Assembly: GCF_026914285.1 (NCBI RefSeq)
Contig: NZ_CP113864.1
Coordinates: 1,016,001-1,080,000 of the forward strand
Origin: Caldicellulosiruptor naganoensis
GTDB taxonomy: Bacteria; Bacillota; Thermoanaerobacteria; Caldicellulosiruptorales; Caldicellulosiruptoraceae
DNA length: 64,000 nucleotides
Reading direction: 5' to 3'
Shown here one piece after another: positions 18,776-28,321 of this stretch; position 1 is the first letter of the stretch, and the number at the start of each line of letters is the position of its first letter. The notes below the pieces were generated by a model that was given only the letters and a program-made list of their open reading frames with translations, made no database searches and was not told where the DNA came from. Position numbers and translations under genes: made by a program.

Positions 18776-18976
18776 ATGGAGTGTACACTTTCCAAAAATC
18801 TTTCTATCTGCACATGTACTTATGAGCCGTGTTCAAGAAAGGGAAGATGCTGCGAGTGTTTGCACTATCACAGGAAAAATGGACAGCTTCCTGCTTGCTA
18901 TTTTTCAAAAGAAGCAGAAAGGACATATGACCGTTCAATAGAAAACTTCATTCGTGACTATTCTTCAAGGAAGTAA
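18776..18976 (+). CDS. Small cysteine-rich protein, DUF6485-like
   Basis: 66 residues with eight cysteines ([18 protein letters not shown] and PACYF among them), probably a metal-binding domain. The family is uncharacterised. It sits directly after the B12/radical SAM gene and before a strong terminator, suggesting an accessory metal-site protein (inference). Confidence 0.75.
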   Translation: MECTLSKNLSICTCTYEPCSRKGRCCECLHYHRKNGQLPACYFSKEAERTYDRSIENFIRDYSSRK

Positions 18977-18984
18977 AAAAAAAA

Positions 18985-19028
18985 AGAAGTGGGCAGACAA
19001 AGTGTTTTTCTTTTCATCTGCCCACTTT
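18985..19028. terminator. Terminator between DUF6485-like gene and mntH
   Basis: AAGTGGGCAGA (about 18987-18997) pairs with TCTGCCCACTT (about 19017-19027); an A-run precedes and a T-rich tail follows, so it may serve both convergent genes. Confidence 0.8.
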
Positions 19029-19033
19029 TATTT

Positions 19034-20247
19034 TTATAAAGTAGTTATGAGTAGAAAAACATCAAGTCCTATTACTAAAGCTGCCACAATTCCAAGAATT
19101 ATCTTATCTGCTAAGGAGTTGCGAACTTACCCATGACTTTTTTGGATGACGTCAGATAAATTTGAAGAATGATTGTGATTGGCAGCTGAACACTCAATAG
19201 CATCTGTGAGATTATCAGAGCTTTGAATGGGTTGGAAATAAAAAGTATGATAATGGATGCTAAAACTAAGGGAATGGTAATTCCAATCTTAGTTGGCAAC
19301 TCTTCTATGTTGTAAGGTCTTCTATAAAAGCCTGCCATGATTGTTCCACCTGTATATGCAGCTGTGATGCTTGAGGATATGCCAGAAAGCAATAGAGCGA
19401 ATGCAAAAATTGTTGCAGATAAACTTCCCAAAATGGGTTTTAACATCTGCTGAGCCTGTGGTAGCGATTCAACAATGATACCTTTTGTGTAAAAGGTTGC
19501 GTGAGCTATTATAATCATGCTGCTGTTGATTAAAAATCCTATAAACATTGAAAAAAGTGTATCAACAAACTCAAATTTGAGCTGATGTTTTATTACCTTT
19601 TCATCTTGAGTGTTCCATTGCCTGCTCTGAATTATTTCAGAATGCAAAAACAAATTGTGTGGCATGACAACCGCACCAAGTATTGAAAGAACAACAACCA
19701 GTGAACCAGAAGGTATGCTTGGAGTTATCCAGCCAAAGACCACATCTTTTACAGGGACCTTCACAAGAAAAAGCTCTATCAAAAAGGAAAGACCTATCAG
19801 CGACACAAACGCAATTATCCACCTTTCAACCTTTTTATATGAGTTAGAAAATAAGAAAAATATAGTAAAAGGCAAAATGATTAAACACCCAAGCTTAATA
19901 GGAATTTTAAAAAGCATCTCAAGAGCAATTGCCGCGCCTAAGATTTCTGCCATAGCAGTTGAGACTGTTGCGAGCATGGCAGATGAAAGCACCAGTGTGG
20001 CAAGAGATTTATTAAGATAGATTGAAGTTGCTTCAGCCAAGCAAAGACCTGTTGCAATGCCAAGATGAGCTGCGTTGTGCTGAAGTACTATCAAAATTGT
20101 GGTTGATAGTAAAACTACCCACAAAAGCTTTAAACCAAACTGGCTCCCAGCAGCCACGTTTGATGCCCAGTTTCCAGGGTCGATAAATCCCACTGTGACA
20201 AGAAGGCCCGGTCCTATGTATTTGAGTATTTCCCTTGCGTTTTTCAT
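19034..20247 (-). pseudogene. mntH: Nramp-family Mn2+/Fe2+ transporter with a C-terminal frameshift
   Basis: Proton-coupled divalent metal importer. Diagnostic motifs are intact: GFIDPGNWASN in helix 1 (metal-binding Asp/Asn) and GAVVMPHNLFLHS in helix 6 (metal-binding Met and transport signature). As written, the frame stops at 19111 after GKFATP (378 residues). One base further, the next frame reads NSLADKIILGIVAALVIG and on to a stop at 19034-19036, which restores the expected last membrane helix. A single missing A near 19119-19122 (GCAACT for GCAAACT) explains this. The truncated protein may still work because the core is complete; it may also be a base-call error. Confidence 0.85.
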
Positions 20248-20460
20248 TTTGTGCTGCCTTTCACACCTTTCTTCTCAAGTAATTTTATGGAATATCTTCT
20301 AAAGTGGTGAATAGATAAATAGTAAATCTTATCTCAAGCTCTTATATTAGAATTAATACCCAAAAAAAGAGGATTGTGATATCATAGTTTATATGAAGCT
20401 AAAAAAATATTTAAATAGGAACTTGGCATTTTCGACACTAAAATATTGGAGGTAGGGACA

Positions 20461-21885
20461 ATGAGCGAGAAGTCTTACGGCCAAGAGCTTTATGAAAAAT
20501 TATCCTACACTTCAAAAAATGCATGGGAAGTTTTAAAAGAAGAAGAAAAGCCTTTTGTTTTTGATTTGGCAGAAAAGTATAAGCACTTTTTGAACTGTGC
20601 AAAGACAGAAAGAGAAGCAGTTGAATATTTCATAGAAAGAGCTAAAGAAAAAGGGTATATAGAATTTAACAATAATATCCAAAAGTTAAAGCCGGGTGAT
20701 AAGGTATATTTTGTCAACAATTACAAAAGCATTTTGCTTGCTCATATAGGGAAAAAACCATTGAAAGAAGGATTTAATCTGATAGGTAGCCATATAGATT
20801 CTCCACGACTTGATTTAAAACCAAAGCCACTATATGAGTCAAGTGAGCTTGCTCTTTTGAAGACACACTACTATGGTGGTATTAAAAAATATCACTGGGT
20901 AAATGTACCACTTAGCATCCACGGAGTTGTTGTGAAAAGTGATGGTTCAAAAGTAAAGATTACAATTGGTGAAGATGAAAATGACCCTGTTTTTTATATA
21001 ACAGACCTTCTTGTTCACTTGTCTTCTGATCAGCTTCAGAAAAAGGCAAGCGAAGCAATTCCAGCTGAAAACTTGAATGTGCTTATAGGAAGTATGCCGT
21101 TTAATGATGAGAAGGTAAAAGAAAAGGTAAAACTCAATATTTTGAAAATCCTGAATGAAAAATATGGCATCACAGAAGAAGATCTTATTTCAGCTGACAT
21201 TGAAGTTGTGCCGGCTGCAAAAGCGCGTGATGTGGGACTTGACAGAAGCCTAATTGGTGCATATGGTCAGGATGACAGAGCATGCAGTTTTTTGGCAGCA
21301 GAAGCTATATTCTCAATTGATGAAATTCCAGAAAAGACTGCAATAGTCTATTTGGTTGACAAAGAGGAAATAGGAAGTGTAGGAATATCAAGCGCTGAGG
21401 CAAGCTTTTTTGATATATCAGTTGCAAAGCTTTTGAAGGCTTTAGGTGAGTATGAAAGTAGCCTTGATTTGGCTATTTGCTTTGAAAACTCAGCAGCAAT
21501 TTCGGGTGATGTTGCAGCAGCCTTTGACCCCACATATGAAAGTGCTTATGATAAGCTCAATTCTACGTTAATTGGCCATGGTGTCACCATTGAAAAGTAT
21601 ACAGGGGTTAGAGGCAAATATAGTGGTTCTGAAGCAACAGCAGAGTATGTAGGCAAAATCAGAAACTTTTTGAATTCAAATAACATTTGCTGGCAGACAG
21701 GTCTTTTAGGTAAAGTTGATCAAGGCGGTGGAGGTACAATAGCTCTGTTTATCGCAAGAAAAATGATAAATGTAATAGACTCAGGCGTTCCAGTTTTATC
21801 TATGCACTCAACATTTGAAATAACAAGCAAGGTTGATGTGTATATGACATATAAGTTTTATAGCCAGTTTTTGAGAAAGTTTTAA
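20461..21885 (+). CDS. M18-family aspartyl aminopeptidase
   Basis: 474-residue di-zinc aminopeptidase of cytosolic peptide breakdown. Metal and catalytic motifs are visible: GSHIDSPRLDLKP (first His/Asp), GAYGQDDRAC (bridging Asp), VDKEEIGS (catalytic Glu and ligand) and MHSTFE (last His). In-frame GTG lies at 20446, but GGAGGT at 20450-20455 points to ATG 20461. It is monocistronic between the mntH promoter region and a bidirectional terminator. Confidence 0.92.
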   Translation: MSEKSYGQELYEKLSYTSKNAWEVLKEEEKPFVFDLAEKYKHFLNCAKTEREAVEYFIERAKEKGYIEFNNNIQKLKPGDKVYFVNNYKSILLAHIGKKPLKEGFNLIGSHIDSPRLDLKPKPLYESSELALLKTHYYGGIKKYHWVNVPLSIHGVVVKSDGSKVKITIGEDENDPVFYITDLLVHLSSDQLQKKASEAIPAENLNVLIGSMPFNDEKVKEKVKLNILKILNEKYGITEEDLISADIEVVPAAKARDVGLDRSLIGAYGQDDRACSFLAAEAIFSIDEIPEKTAIVYLVDKEEIGSVGISSAEASFFDISVAKLLKALGEYESSLDLAICFENSAAISGDVAAAFDPTYESAYDKLNSTLIGHGVTIEKYTGVRGKYSGSEATAEYVGKIRNFLNSNNICWQTGLLGKVDQGGGGTIALFIARKMINVIDSGVPVLSMHSTFEITSKVDVYMTYKFYSQFLRKF

Positions 21886-21891
21886 TAAAAT

Positions 21892-21930
21892 AAAAGGGCT
21901 CTTGGCATTTTGCGCCAAAGGAGCCCTTTT
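21892..21930. terminator. Bidirectional terminator between convergent genes
   Basis: AAAAGGGCTC (21892-21901) pairs with GAGCCCTTTT (21921-21930), with an inner TTGGC/GCCAA stem; serves the aminopeptidase and the convergent phosphohexomutase. Confidence 0.88.
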
Positions 21931-23321
21931 TATTTCATCTCCTCTATCAACTTCACAGCCTCATCTAAAAGTCTTTTGACCTCATCTTTGGTAAACTGTT
22001 CTGTGTAAACTCTCAAAACTGGTTCTGTGCCAGACGCTCTGAACAGTATCCATGAGCCATCTTCAAAGATATATTTATAGCCGTCTAATGTTTGAATCTC
22101 TTTAATCTTTCTGCCTGCAAACTCTGTGTTTTGGGAAATCATCTTCAACGTCTTTTCTTTGATTTCGTTTGGCAAATGCAGGTCAACCCTGTCATAGTAG
22201 TGATAACCTATTTCCTTAAAAAGCTCGTCAAGTATTTGACTGATTGGTTTTTGATGGTATGCCATAATTTCAAGGAGCAGCAAGCTACACAATATTCCAT
22301 CTCTTTCAGGTATGTGATTTTTGATTCCAATGCCGCCACTTTCTTCTCCACCGATGAGAATATCTTCTTTTAAGAAAAGCTCACATATATACTTAAAACC
22401 AATCGGTGTTTCGTAGATTTTGAGCCCGTACTTGTTTGCCAAAATAGGAACCATATTGGTTGTTGAAAATGTTTTTACAACCCCGCCTCTTAAACCTTTT
22501 ACTTCAACTAAATGTCTCAGAAGCAGTGCATATATTCTGTGTGAATCAATAAACTCTCCTTTTTCATCAACAGCGCCAACTCTATCTGCATCTCCATCTG
22601 TTGCAAGACCAATGTCTGCTTTGTTTTGGACAACAGTATCAATCAATTTTCCAAGGTTTTTATAAATAGGTTCTGGGTTGACTCCTCCAAAGTATGGGTT
22701 TCGCTCATCTCTTATCTGGATGTGTTTGATTCCATATTTTTCTAACAAGGTTTTAACATATCCAACTCCTGCGCCGTGCATTGGGTCGATTATAGCAAAA
22801 GGCTTGGATTTTGCAATAAGATTTAAATCCACAAGCTTTTCAATGTGTTCAAAATACTCTTTGTCAGGGTCTATATAAGAAAAGAGATTACTACTTTCTG
22901 GCTCAGCAAATTTTACTTCATTTTTATATAAATGCTTCTCTATTTCTGCAATGATAGAAGGAAGAGCAGAACCTCCATAATCGCCTTTAAACTTTATACC
23001 ATTCCACTGTGGTGGATTGTGGCTTGCTGTAATCATTATAGCTCCTGCTAAATTCATGTTCTTGACAGTAAATGATACAACAGGTGTTGGTGTTGGCTTT
23101 TTTGTAAGATATGTCTTTATGCCGTTTGCAACAAGAACCCCTGCGCAAAGACGAGCGTACTCTTCTGACATAAACCTTGTGTCATATCCTACCAAAACAG
23201 GTCTTTTGTCGTCAATCTCTTTGATATAATCAGCAATTGCCTGAGCAACAATTTTTACATTGTCAAAGGTATAATCCTTGCTAATGACAGCTCTCCAACC
23301 GTCTGTTCCAAATTTTATCAT
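21930..23321 (-). CDS. Phosphoglucomutase/phosphomannomutase family protein
   Basis: 463-residue alpha-D-phosphohexomutase. Visible are the N-terminal FGTDGWRAVI, catalytic phosphoserine S100 in ITASHNPPQWNG, the metal loop ATDGDADRVG, the sugar-specificity loop GGEESGGIG and the phosphate-binding RASGTEPVLRVY. It interconverts hexose 1- and 6-phosphates; glucose versus mannose or glucosamine preference cannot be decided. The stop lies at the edge of the shared terminator. Confidence 0.92.
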   Translation of the reverse strand: MIKFGTDGWRAVISKDYTFDNVKIVAQAIADYIKEIDDKRPVLVGYDTRFMSEEYARLCAGVLVANGIKTYLTKKPTPTPVVSFTVKNMNLAGAIMITASHNPPQWNGIKFKGDYGGSALPSIIAEIEKHLYKNEVKFAEPESSNLFSYIDPDKEYFEHIEKLVDLNLIAKSKPFAIIDPMHGAGVGYVKTLLEKYGIKHIQIRDERNPYFGGVNPEPIYKNLGKLIDTVVQNKADIGLATDGDADRVGAVDEKGEFIDSHRIYALLLRHLVEVKGLRGGVVKTFSTTNMVPILANKYGLKIYETPIGFKYICELFLKEDILIGGEESGGIGIKNHIPERDGILCSLLLLEIMAYHQKPISQILDELFKEIGYHYYDRVDLHLPNEIKEKTLKMISQNTEFAGRKIKEIQTLDGYKYIFEDGSWILFRASGTEPVLRVYTEQFTKDEVKRLLDEAVKLIEEMK

Positions 23322-23486
23322 CTTTTTTCACCTCCTGCAATGTGAATTGAAAATATGCTATAATGAATCTTGAAAGGTGGTCTTGCTGTGAATGCTTGAC
23401 CACTATATAGTATACAAGAGTTTCAAAAAATTTTCAAATAGCAGAAGGTATTTTTCGAAATATTTTAAAAAGAGAGGAAATAGTCA

Positions 23487-24193
23487 ATGTCAAGGTATCT
23501 TATATATGTTGTGGATGATGAAAAAGATATTTTGAATATTATTTCTGAGTATCTTTCAAGCAAAGGTTATTTGGTTAAAACCTTTGAAGATGCAGTAAGT
23601 TTTTTAAAAGAGTTTGAGAAAAATGAGCCTGATATAGTTGTATTAGATATTATGCTGCCTGATATAGATGGATATGAGGTTTGTAAAGAAATAAGGAAAA
23701 GGAGCAACGTACCAATTATAATGCTGTCTGCTAAAGGAGAAGAATTAGACAAGGTTTTGGGACTTGAGCTTGGAAGTGATGATTACATATCAAAGCCGTT
23801 TTCACTTCTTGAACTTGAGGCAAGAATAAAAAAATTTTGCGAAGAGTAGACAAAGATACTCTTATTAGACCTGACAATATTATTGAGTTTTGCGGAATAA
23901 AGGTTAATTTAAATCAGAAGAGTGTATTTTACAATGATTTGAAAGTAGAACTGTCTCCAAAAGAATTTGAAACTTTCACACTCCTTTTTAAAGAACACTC
24001 CAAGGTACTTAAAAGAAGCTATATATTAGAACAGGTGTGGGGAGACCCTGCTTTATATGATGAAAGAATGGTGGATGACGTGATAAAGAGACTGAGAAAG
24101 AAAATTTTGCAATACAATCTTCCAATTGAAATAAAGACAATGTGGGGACTTGGATATAAACTCGAGGAGAAGAAAGATGAAAATCAGGACTAA
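23487..24193 (+). pseudogene. OmpR-family response regulator split by a frameshift in a 7-A run
   Basis: Receiver domain 23487-23849 (acidic residues in VVDDEKD, phosphoacceptor in VVLDIMLPD, Lys in SKPFSLLELEARIKK) ends early at TAG 23847-23849. The winged-helix output domain (ELSPKEFETFTLL, YILEQVWGD, MVDDVIKRLRKK) continues in the -1 frame from about 23834 to 24193. One extra A in the run at 23828-23834 would rejoin them as EARIKKILRRVDKDTL. In the zero frame the run reads A AAA AAA, a classical -1 slippery heptamer, with GAGG 7 nt upstream. So slippage, a TTG restart at 23837, a real lesion or an assembly error are all possible. The histidine kinase gene overlaps its end. Confidence 0.85.
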
Positions 24194-25544
24194 AATCTAT
24201 CTTTCATATTTAGGGATTATAGTGTTCATATTTGTTATCTTTTCCATTGTATTCTATATTTCTTTTAGAAACAACTTAATAGAACAGGTGAAAACTGATA
24301 ATTTAAGATTTGCAAAACTTGTTGAGTACTTTTTCATAAACCAAAGCAAAGACGTTAAAGAACTGAGAAATTTTGAAGCTTATTTTGAACCGTTTAGTTA
24401 TAAATTTCTTCAGGACTATATCGTAATAATTAGCAGCGATGGTGCTATTGAGTATTCAAATAAAAATCTGAGTGTTGAGGCACGGGTTAAAATAATGAGT
24501 TTATTTGATGAAAATAAAGAATCTTCTTATAGTTTCGAAATTGGGTGGTTACATGAAAAACCTTTTTTGTTTACATTTTACAGAAGTAAATTAAATACAG
24601 AGTTTATTGTCCTTCTTATCAGTGATTTAGAGAGAATTTCGATATTTCAAAAAAGATTCTTTAGCCTTATTTTGCAAATTGCAATCTTTACAGCAATTTT
24701 AGCAGCTGCAGTTAGCATATTTGTTTCTAAACAGATAACTCAGGGGCTTTTAAAACTAAAAGAAGGGATAATAGAAGCTTCAAAGATGAGATTCAATAAA
24801 AAGGTCGAAGTAACTTCTAAAGATGAAATTGGAATGATTGCACGTGAATTCAATAAGCTCATAGAAAAGATTTCAGAGTACAATCAGGCACAGATTAGAT
24901 TTCTGCAAAACATTTCTCATGAATTGAAAACGCCGCTTACTTCTATTCGGGGGTATGCCGAAGTGCTGAAAATGGGACTTTTAGATACAAAAAAGGCAGA
25001 ATATGCAGCCGACAAAGTAATAGAGCATGTGGATAGATTAAAGCTATTAATAAACCAGATTATAGACCTTACAAAAATAGAATTGGTTGAGAACTATTTT
25101 ATGTTTGAAAAAGCAATTATTGAAGATGTAGTCTTTGACGCAATCTTAAACAATGAAGGTTATGCTCTTTCTAAAAAGATTGAAATAATATTTGAACCTA
25201 CTACCCAAATTCCAGTTCTGTGTGACAGAGAAAAACTAAAAGAAGCTTTTTCTAATATAATTTCTAATTGTGTAAGGTATGCCAAGAACAAAGTGATGAT
25301 TAAAATAGAGACCCAAAAAGATGAGTTTGAAGTTATAATAGAAGACGATGGAGAAGGTTTTAAAAGTGATGAAGTTGACAAAATCTTTGAAAGATTTTAC
25401 AAGGGGAAAAGAGGAGAAAGCGGTTTAGGGCTTTCGATTGCCAAAGCAATCTTCGAAAAGCATGGGTTTTCAGTAGAAGCTAAGAGTGGGACGCCAACTG
25501 GTGCAAAATTCATAATTAAAGGGAAACTTTACAAAGAGCAGTAG
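24177..25544 (+). CDS. Membrane sensor histidine kinase
   Basis: 455 residues. First membrane helix at about 6-30, an extracellular sensor of about 130 residues, second helix at about 158-180, HAMP, HisKA with phosphoacceptor H248 in SHELKTPLTSIRGYAE, and a HATPase with N-box NIISNCVRYAKN, DDGEGF and GLGLSIAK. GAGGAG precedes the ATG at 24177, which overlaps the response-regulator gene by 17 bp: a classic two-component pair. No signal is recognisable in the sensor domain. Confidence 0.92.
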   Translation: MKIRTKIYLSYLGIIVFIFVIFSIVFYISFRNNLIEQVKTDNLRFAKLVEYFFINQSKDVKELRNFEAYFEPFSYKFLQDYIVIISSDGAIEYSNKNLSVEARVKIMSLFDENKESSYSFEIGWLHEKPFLFTFYRSKLNTEFIVLLISDLERISIFQKRFFSLILQIAIFTAILAAAVSIFVSKQITQGLLKLKEGIIEASKMRFNKKVEVTSKDEIGMIAREFNKLIEKISEYNQAQIRFLQNISHELKTPLTSIRGYAEVLKMGLLDTKKAEYAADKVIEHVDRLKLLINQIIDLTKIELVENYFMFEKAIIEDVVFDAILNNEGYALSKKIEIIFEPTTQIPVLCDREKLKEAFSNIISNCVRYAKNKVMIKIETQKDEFEVIIEDDGEGFKSDEVDKIFERFYKGKRGESGLGLSIAKAIFEKHGFSVEAKSGTPTGAKFIIKGKLYKEQ

Positions 25545-25557
25545 TTAGATATTTGTT

Positions 25558-26784
25558 TCATACTACTGCTCTTTTGAGAAGTTCAAATTCTTCTTTTAAA
25601 AACAAGCCGTTTTTTACCATATCAGAAATAATATTTAATGCTTCTTTTTGTCCCAATCCTTTTCGATATGGTCTATCTTCAATGAGGGATTGATATACAT
25701 CGCATATTCCCACTACTCTATCTAAAAGAGAAAGTTCATCCTTTCCAAGTTTTTCTGGATATCCGCTTCTATCAACTCTTTCATGGTGATTTCCTGCCCA
25801 GTTTGAGATTTCGCCTTTGAATACCGGAATTTGGTCCAAAATTAGCTTTGTGTAGTACGGATGAGACTTTATTATATAAAATTCCTCTTTTGTAAGCTTT
25901 CCCTCTTTATTTAGTATTTCATTTGGTACCACCATCTTTCCTAAATCATGTAAATAACCAGCAATTTTTAATTTATTAGAAGTTTCATCATCTAATCCCA
26001 TTATTTTGGCAATTTCAAATACTATTTCTGACAAACCTTGCGAGTGAAGATGTGTAAATTTACTTTTATTATCAATCAAAAGAGCGATTGCTTCAGAGAA
26101 TTTAAGCATAGTTTGTATGGCAAAGTAAACCTCTTCATCTGGTAAAAGATCTAAGATGATCTGCCTCAGTTGAGGGTTTTAAAGGTCTAACCAAAATTTA
26201 TCCTTATCAGCAATATCTAAAAATGCATCAACTATAGATGGATTAAACAAAATACCTTTATTTTTCCAAACCCACTCTTTTAAATCATCAACCTGTAGAT
26301 AGTAAGGCTTTGACCAGTTCATGTTTATGTCTATCTGGTCAGCCAGATTTATAATCTGAGATGCCAATGGCAAAACTGTATGGTCGTATCCGAATGCACC
26401 TAAGCCATTGTAAAAGTCATGATGGTATTTAATTATTTCTGAAATTTCTTCATCTAGTGGGAGTTTTCTAACAAACTCATATCCTAACAGACAATGGTTT
26501 TTTGCAAGTTGAATGTTCACATGTGAAGCATAAAAATTATTATCAGAAACAGTGATACCAATATCATGCAGAAATGATGCGTAATAAATCTTTTTTATCT
26601 CACCTTTTTCGACTTGTAGTTGTTTTGCAATTTGCAAAGATATATATGTAACCTTTGGTGCATGTTCTTTTCTGCCTTGTGAAATATCTATCAAGTGTGA
26701 GATTGCCGAAAGAAGATTTCCTACTCCAATTTTCATGGGCGAGGTTAACCACCTTAGAACATTTTGAAAATAATTATCCACCAC
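25558..26784 (-). pseudogene. Tandem HD / HD-GYP domain protein broken by an in-frame TAA
   Basis: The frame from ATG 26784 encodes a first, degenerate HD domain (FLHDIGITVS, IKYHHDFYNGLGAFG), then meets TAA at 26179-26181. The same frame continues through NPQLRQIILDLLPDEEV into a second, canonical HD-GYP domain (YLHDLGKMVVPNEIL, NHHERVDRSGYPEKL) to 25558, giving 408 codons in all. A single change of a sense codon to TAA separates the two. The HD-GYP half (from ATG 26109) might be made on its own, but no good RBS is seen. HD-GYP proteins hydrolyse c-di-GMP or related dinucleotides. Convergent with the kinase gene. Confidence 0.82.
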
Positions 26785-26937
26785 AATGCAGATAAATTTT
26801 TACCAAAAATTCTGACAAGTTGTTGTTTTATTTTTGGAAATGTTTTCAGAGCTAAGTTTGAAAAGTAGCAAAAATTGCTTTCGAAAATATAATGTATTAA
26901 AGGTCTAATAAAACTTTTGTGAGGTAATAGGTTAAAA

Positions 26938-27444
26938 ATGGATTGGACTAAATTTGCATATGATGCACCATACCCAGAGCCAAAAGTAGAAGAGCCAAAC
27001 AGACACTATGCAGAGATTTTACTTGATGACTATGCTGGATACGCAAGTGAGTTTACAGCGATTGCGCTCTATTCTTACCAACATTTTATAAGCGATGTAA
27101 AGCATAAAGATTTTGCAGAACTGATTATTGGAATTGCTCAAGTTGAAATGAAACACTTGGACCTTCTTGGTACTACAATTTACTTACTTGGTGCACTACC
27201 AAAATACAGAGGTTCATACACCACATATGGCCAGTATTGGAACGGGTATTTTGTCATCTATGACAGGGACTTAAAGGACATGATAAAAATTGATATACAG
27301 TCTGAAAAGGAAGCAATCAAAAATTACAAGAGACATATTGAAATGATAGATGATAGGTACATCAAAAAGCTTCTTGAGAAGATAATACTTGATGAGGAAA
27401 AACACATCAAATTGTTAAAAGATTATCTTGATAGAAAATTTTAA
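26938..27444 (+). CDS. Ferritin-like di-iron protein
   Basis: 168-residue four-helix protein. Metal-ligand pattern: Glu in SEFTAIALYSYQH, EMKH in helix 2, Glu in SEKEAIKNYKRH and DEEKH in helix 4, i.e. two E/E-x2-H pairs as in rubrerythrin/bacterioferritin-type domains but without an attached rubredoxin. A separate rubredoxin-like gene follows 59 bp later, suggesting a two-component peroxide- or oxygen-detoxifying pair (inference). Confidence 0.82.
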   Translation: MDWTKFAYDAPYPEPKVEEPNRHYAEILLDDYAGYASEFTAIALYSYQHFISDVKHKDFAELIIGIAQVEMKHLDLLGTTIYLLGALPKYRGSYTTYGQYWNGYFVIYDRDLKDMIKIDIQSEKEAIKNYKRHIEMIDDRYIKKLLEKIILDEEKHIKLLKDYLDRKF

Positions 27445-27503
27445 TTTGTGGGTATTAAATAAGTAACAAAGGAAGTAAAATATACTGAGGAGGTAAATCA
27501 AAT

Positions 27504-27665
27504 ATGCAAGAAAAATATGTATGCGGAATTTGCGGTTATGAAATTATCGATTTAAATTCCCCGTGTCCCTATTGTGGTGCTGAACCAAATCACTTTGTTA
27601 GGGCGGATGAGATTGACGTTGAGCTAATTAAAAAGATCTATCAAGAAGGCGGAGCAACTTATTAA
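27504..27665 (+). CDS. Small rubredoxin-like two-CxxC protein
   Basis: 53 residues with two metal knuckles, VCGICGYE and CPYCGAEP, and a short helical tail, resembling the rubredoxin domain of rubrerythrins. GAGGAGGT at 27487-27494 precedes the ATG. Likely redox partner of the upstream ferritin-like protein. Confidence 0.82.
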   Translation: MQEKYVCGICGYEIIDLNSPCPYCGAEPNHFVRADEIDVELIKKIYQEGGATY

Positions 27666-27693
27666 AATTTCTCTTGCAAACCGCCTTTTTTTA
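27646..27693 (+). terminator. Probable terminator after the rubredoxin-like gene
   Basis: AAGGCGG near 27645 can pair with CCGCCTT near 27681, followed by a run of T; the loop is long and contains the stop codon. Confidence 0.5.
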
Positions 27694-27702
27694 TTATAAA
27701 AT
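27674..27702 (+). promoter_or_regulatory. Candidate promoter for the ribosomal-protein supercluster
   Basis: TTGCAA (27674-27679), 17-bp spacer, TAAAAT (27697-27702). It overlaps the preceding terminator and would give a leader of nearly 290 nt before rpsJ. Confidence 0.45.
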
Positions 27703-27762
27703 TATAAAGTCGTTGTGTGGGTGAAAAATAATGTTCATATGCTGCGATGAGGCAAAAGGTTG

Positions 27763-27980
27763 CTGCAAAGGTAGGAGCCTTTGCAGGGAATTTTTGCTGA
27801 GTATGTCTTGTCCTTTGAGACGGGCGACACGGGGAAGGTATGAGAGAATATTTCATACCCGGTGTTTTTATGCCCGAAAGAAAAAGTAAAAACTCCGGGT
27901 ATTTTTATATAAAAGGCTTCGACACACACGGCTAAGTTGCCAAGTTCCCCTGTCGCAAGGAGAATAAAATAATACTATTT
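27763..27980 (+). promoter_or_regulatory. S10-operon leader with antiterminator/terminator switch
   Basis: Untranslated leader of rpsJ. Hairpin 1: a 9-bp perfect stem 27763-27771/27778-27786. Hairpin 2: GGTATGA (27837-27843) with TCATACC (27853-27859). Hairpin 3: ATACCCGG (27855-27862) with CCGGGTAT (27895-27902), extended inside by GTTTTTA/TAAAAAC, followed by TTTTTAT: a terminator. Hairpins 2 and 3 share 27855-27859 and exclude each other. A fourth structure, CGACA...TGTCG (about 27920-27954), lies before the GAGGAGGGG ribosome-binding site. This is the layout of a transcription attenuator, presumably sensing a ribosomal protein encoded in the operon. Confidence 0.65.
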
Positions 27981-27996
27981 TTGAGGAGGGGAATAT

Positions 27997-28317
27997 ATGT
28001 CAAAAGCACAGAGAATGCGAATCAAGCTAAAATCATTTGATTACAAGCTTTTAGAACAATCAGCAAAGAAGATTGTAGAGACAGCTAAAAACACAGGGGC
28101 AGAGGTGTCAGGACCAGTACCACTGCCAACAGACAGAGAGGTAATTACAATCATCAGGGCTCCGCACAAATACAAGGATTCACGAGAACAGTTTGAGATC
28201 AAAACTCACAAGAGACTAATTGACATTATCAGACCCACACAAAAAACAGTAGATGCACTCATGAGAGTTGAACTCCCTGCAGGTGTTGACATTGAAATTA
28301 AGCTAAAGGAGGTGTAG
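27997..28317 (+). CDS. rpsJ: 30S ribosomal protein S10
   Basis: 106 residues, first gene of the S10-spc-alpha cluster. Signature [20 protein letters not shown] and the conserved [20 protein letters not shown] loop. Preceded by a strong GAGGAGGGG site. Besides its place in the 30S head, S10 acts as NusE in antitermination. rplC follows after 4 bp. Confidence 0.97.
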   Translation: MSKAQRMRIKLKSFDYKLLEQSAKKIVETAKNTGAEVSGPVPLPTDREVITIIRAPHKYKDSREQFEIKTHKRLIDIIRPTQKTVDALMRVELPAGVDIEIKLKEV

Positions 28318-28321
28318 GTGC

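Noticed and set aside
26110..26178. Gap between the two HD pieces as a normal intergenic region
   Set aside because: It is open in the same frame as both pieces and reads as a plausible linker, so one interrupted gene fits better.
27662..27929. Minus-strand open frames over the S10 leader
   Set aside because: The region is better explained by RNA hairpins; the frames have no RBS and overlap each other.
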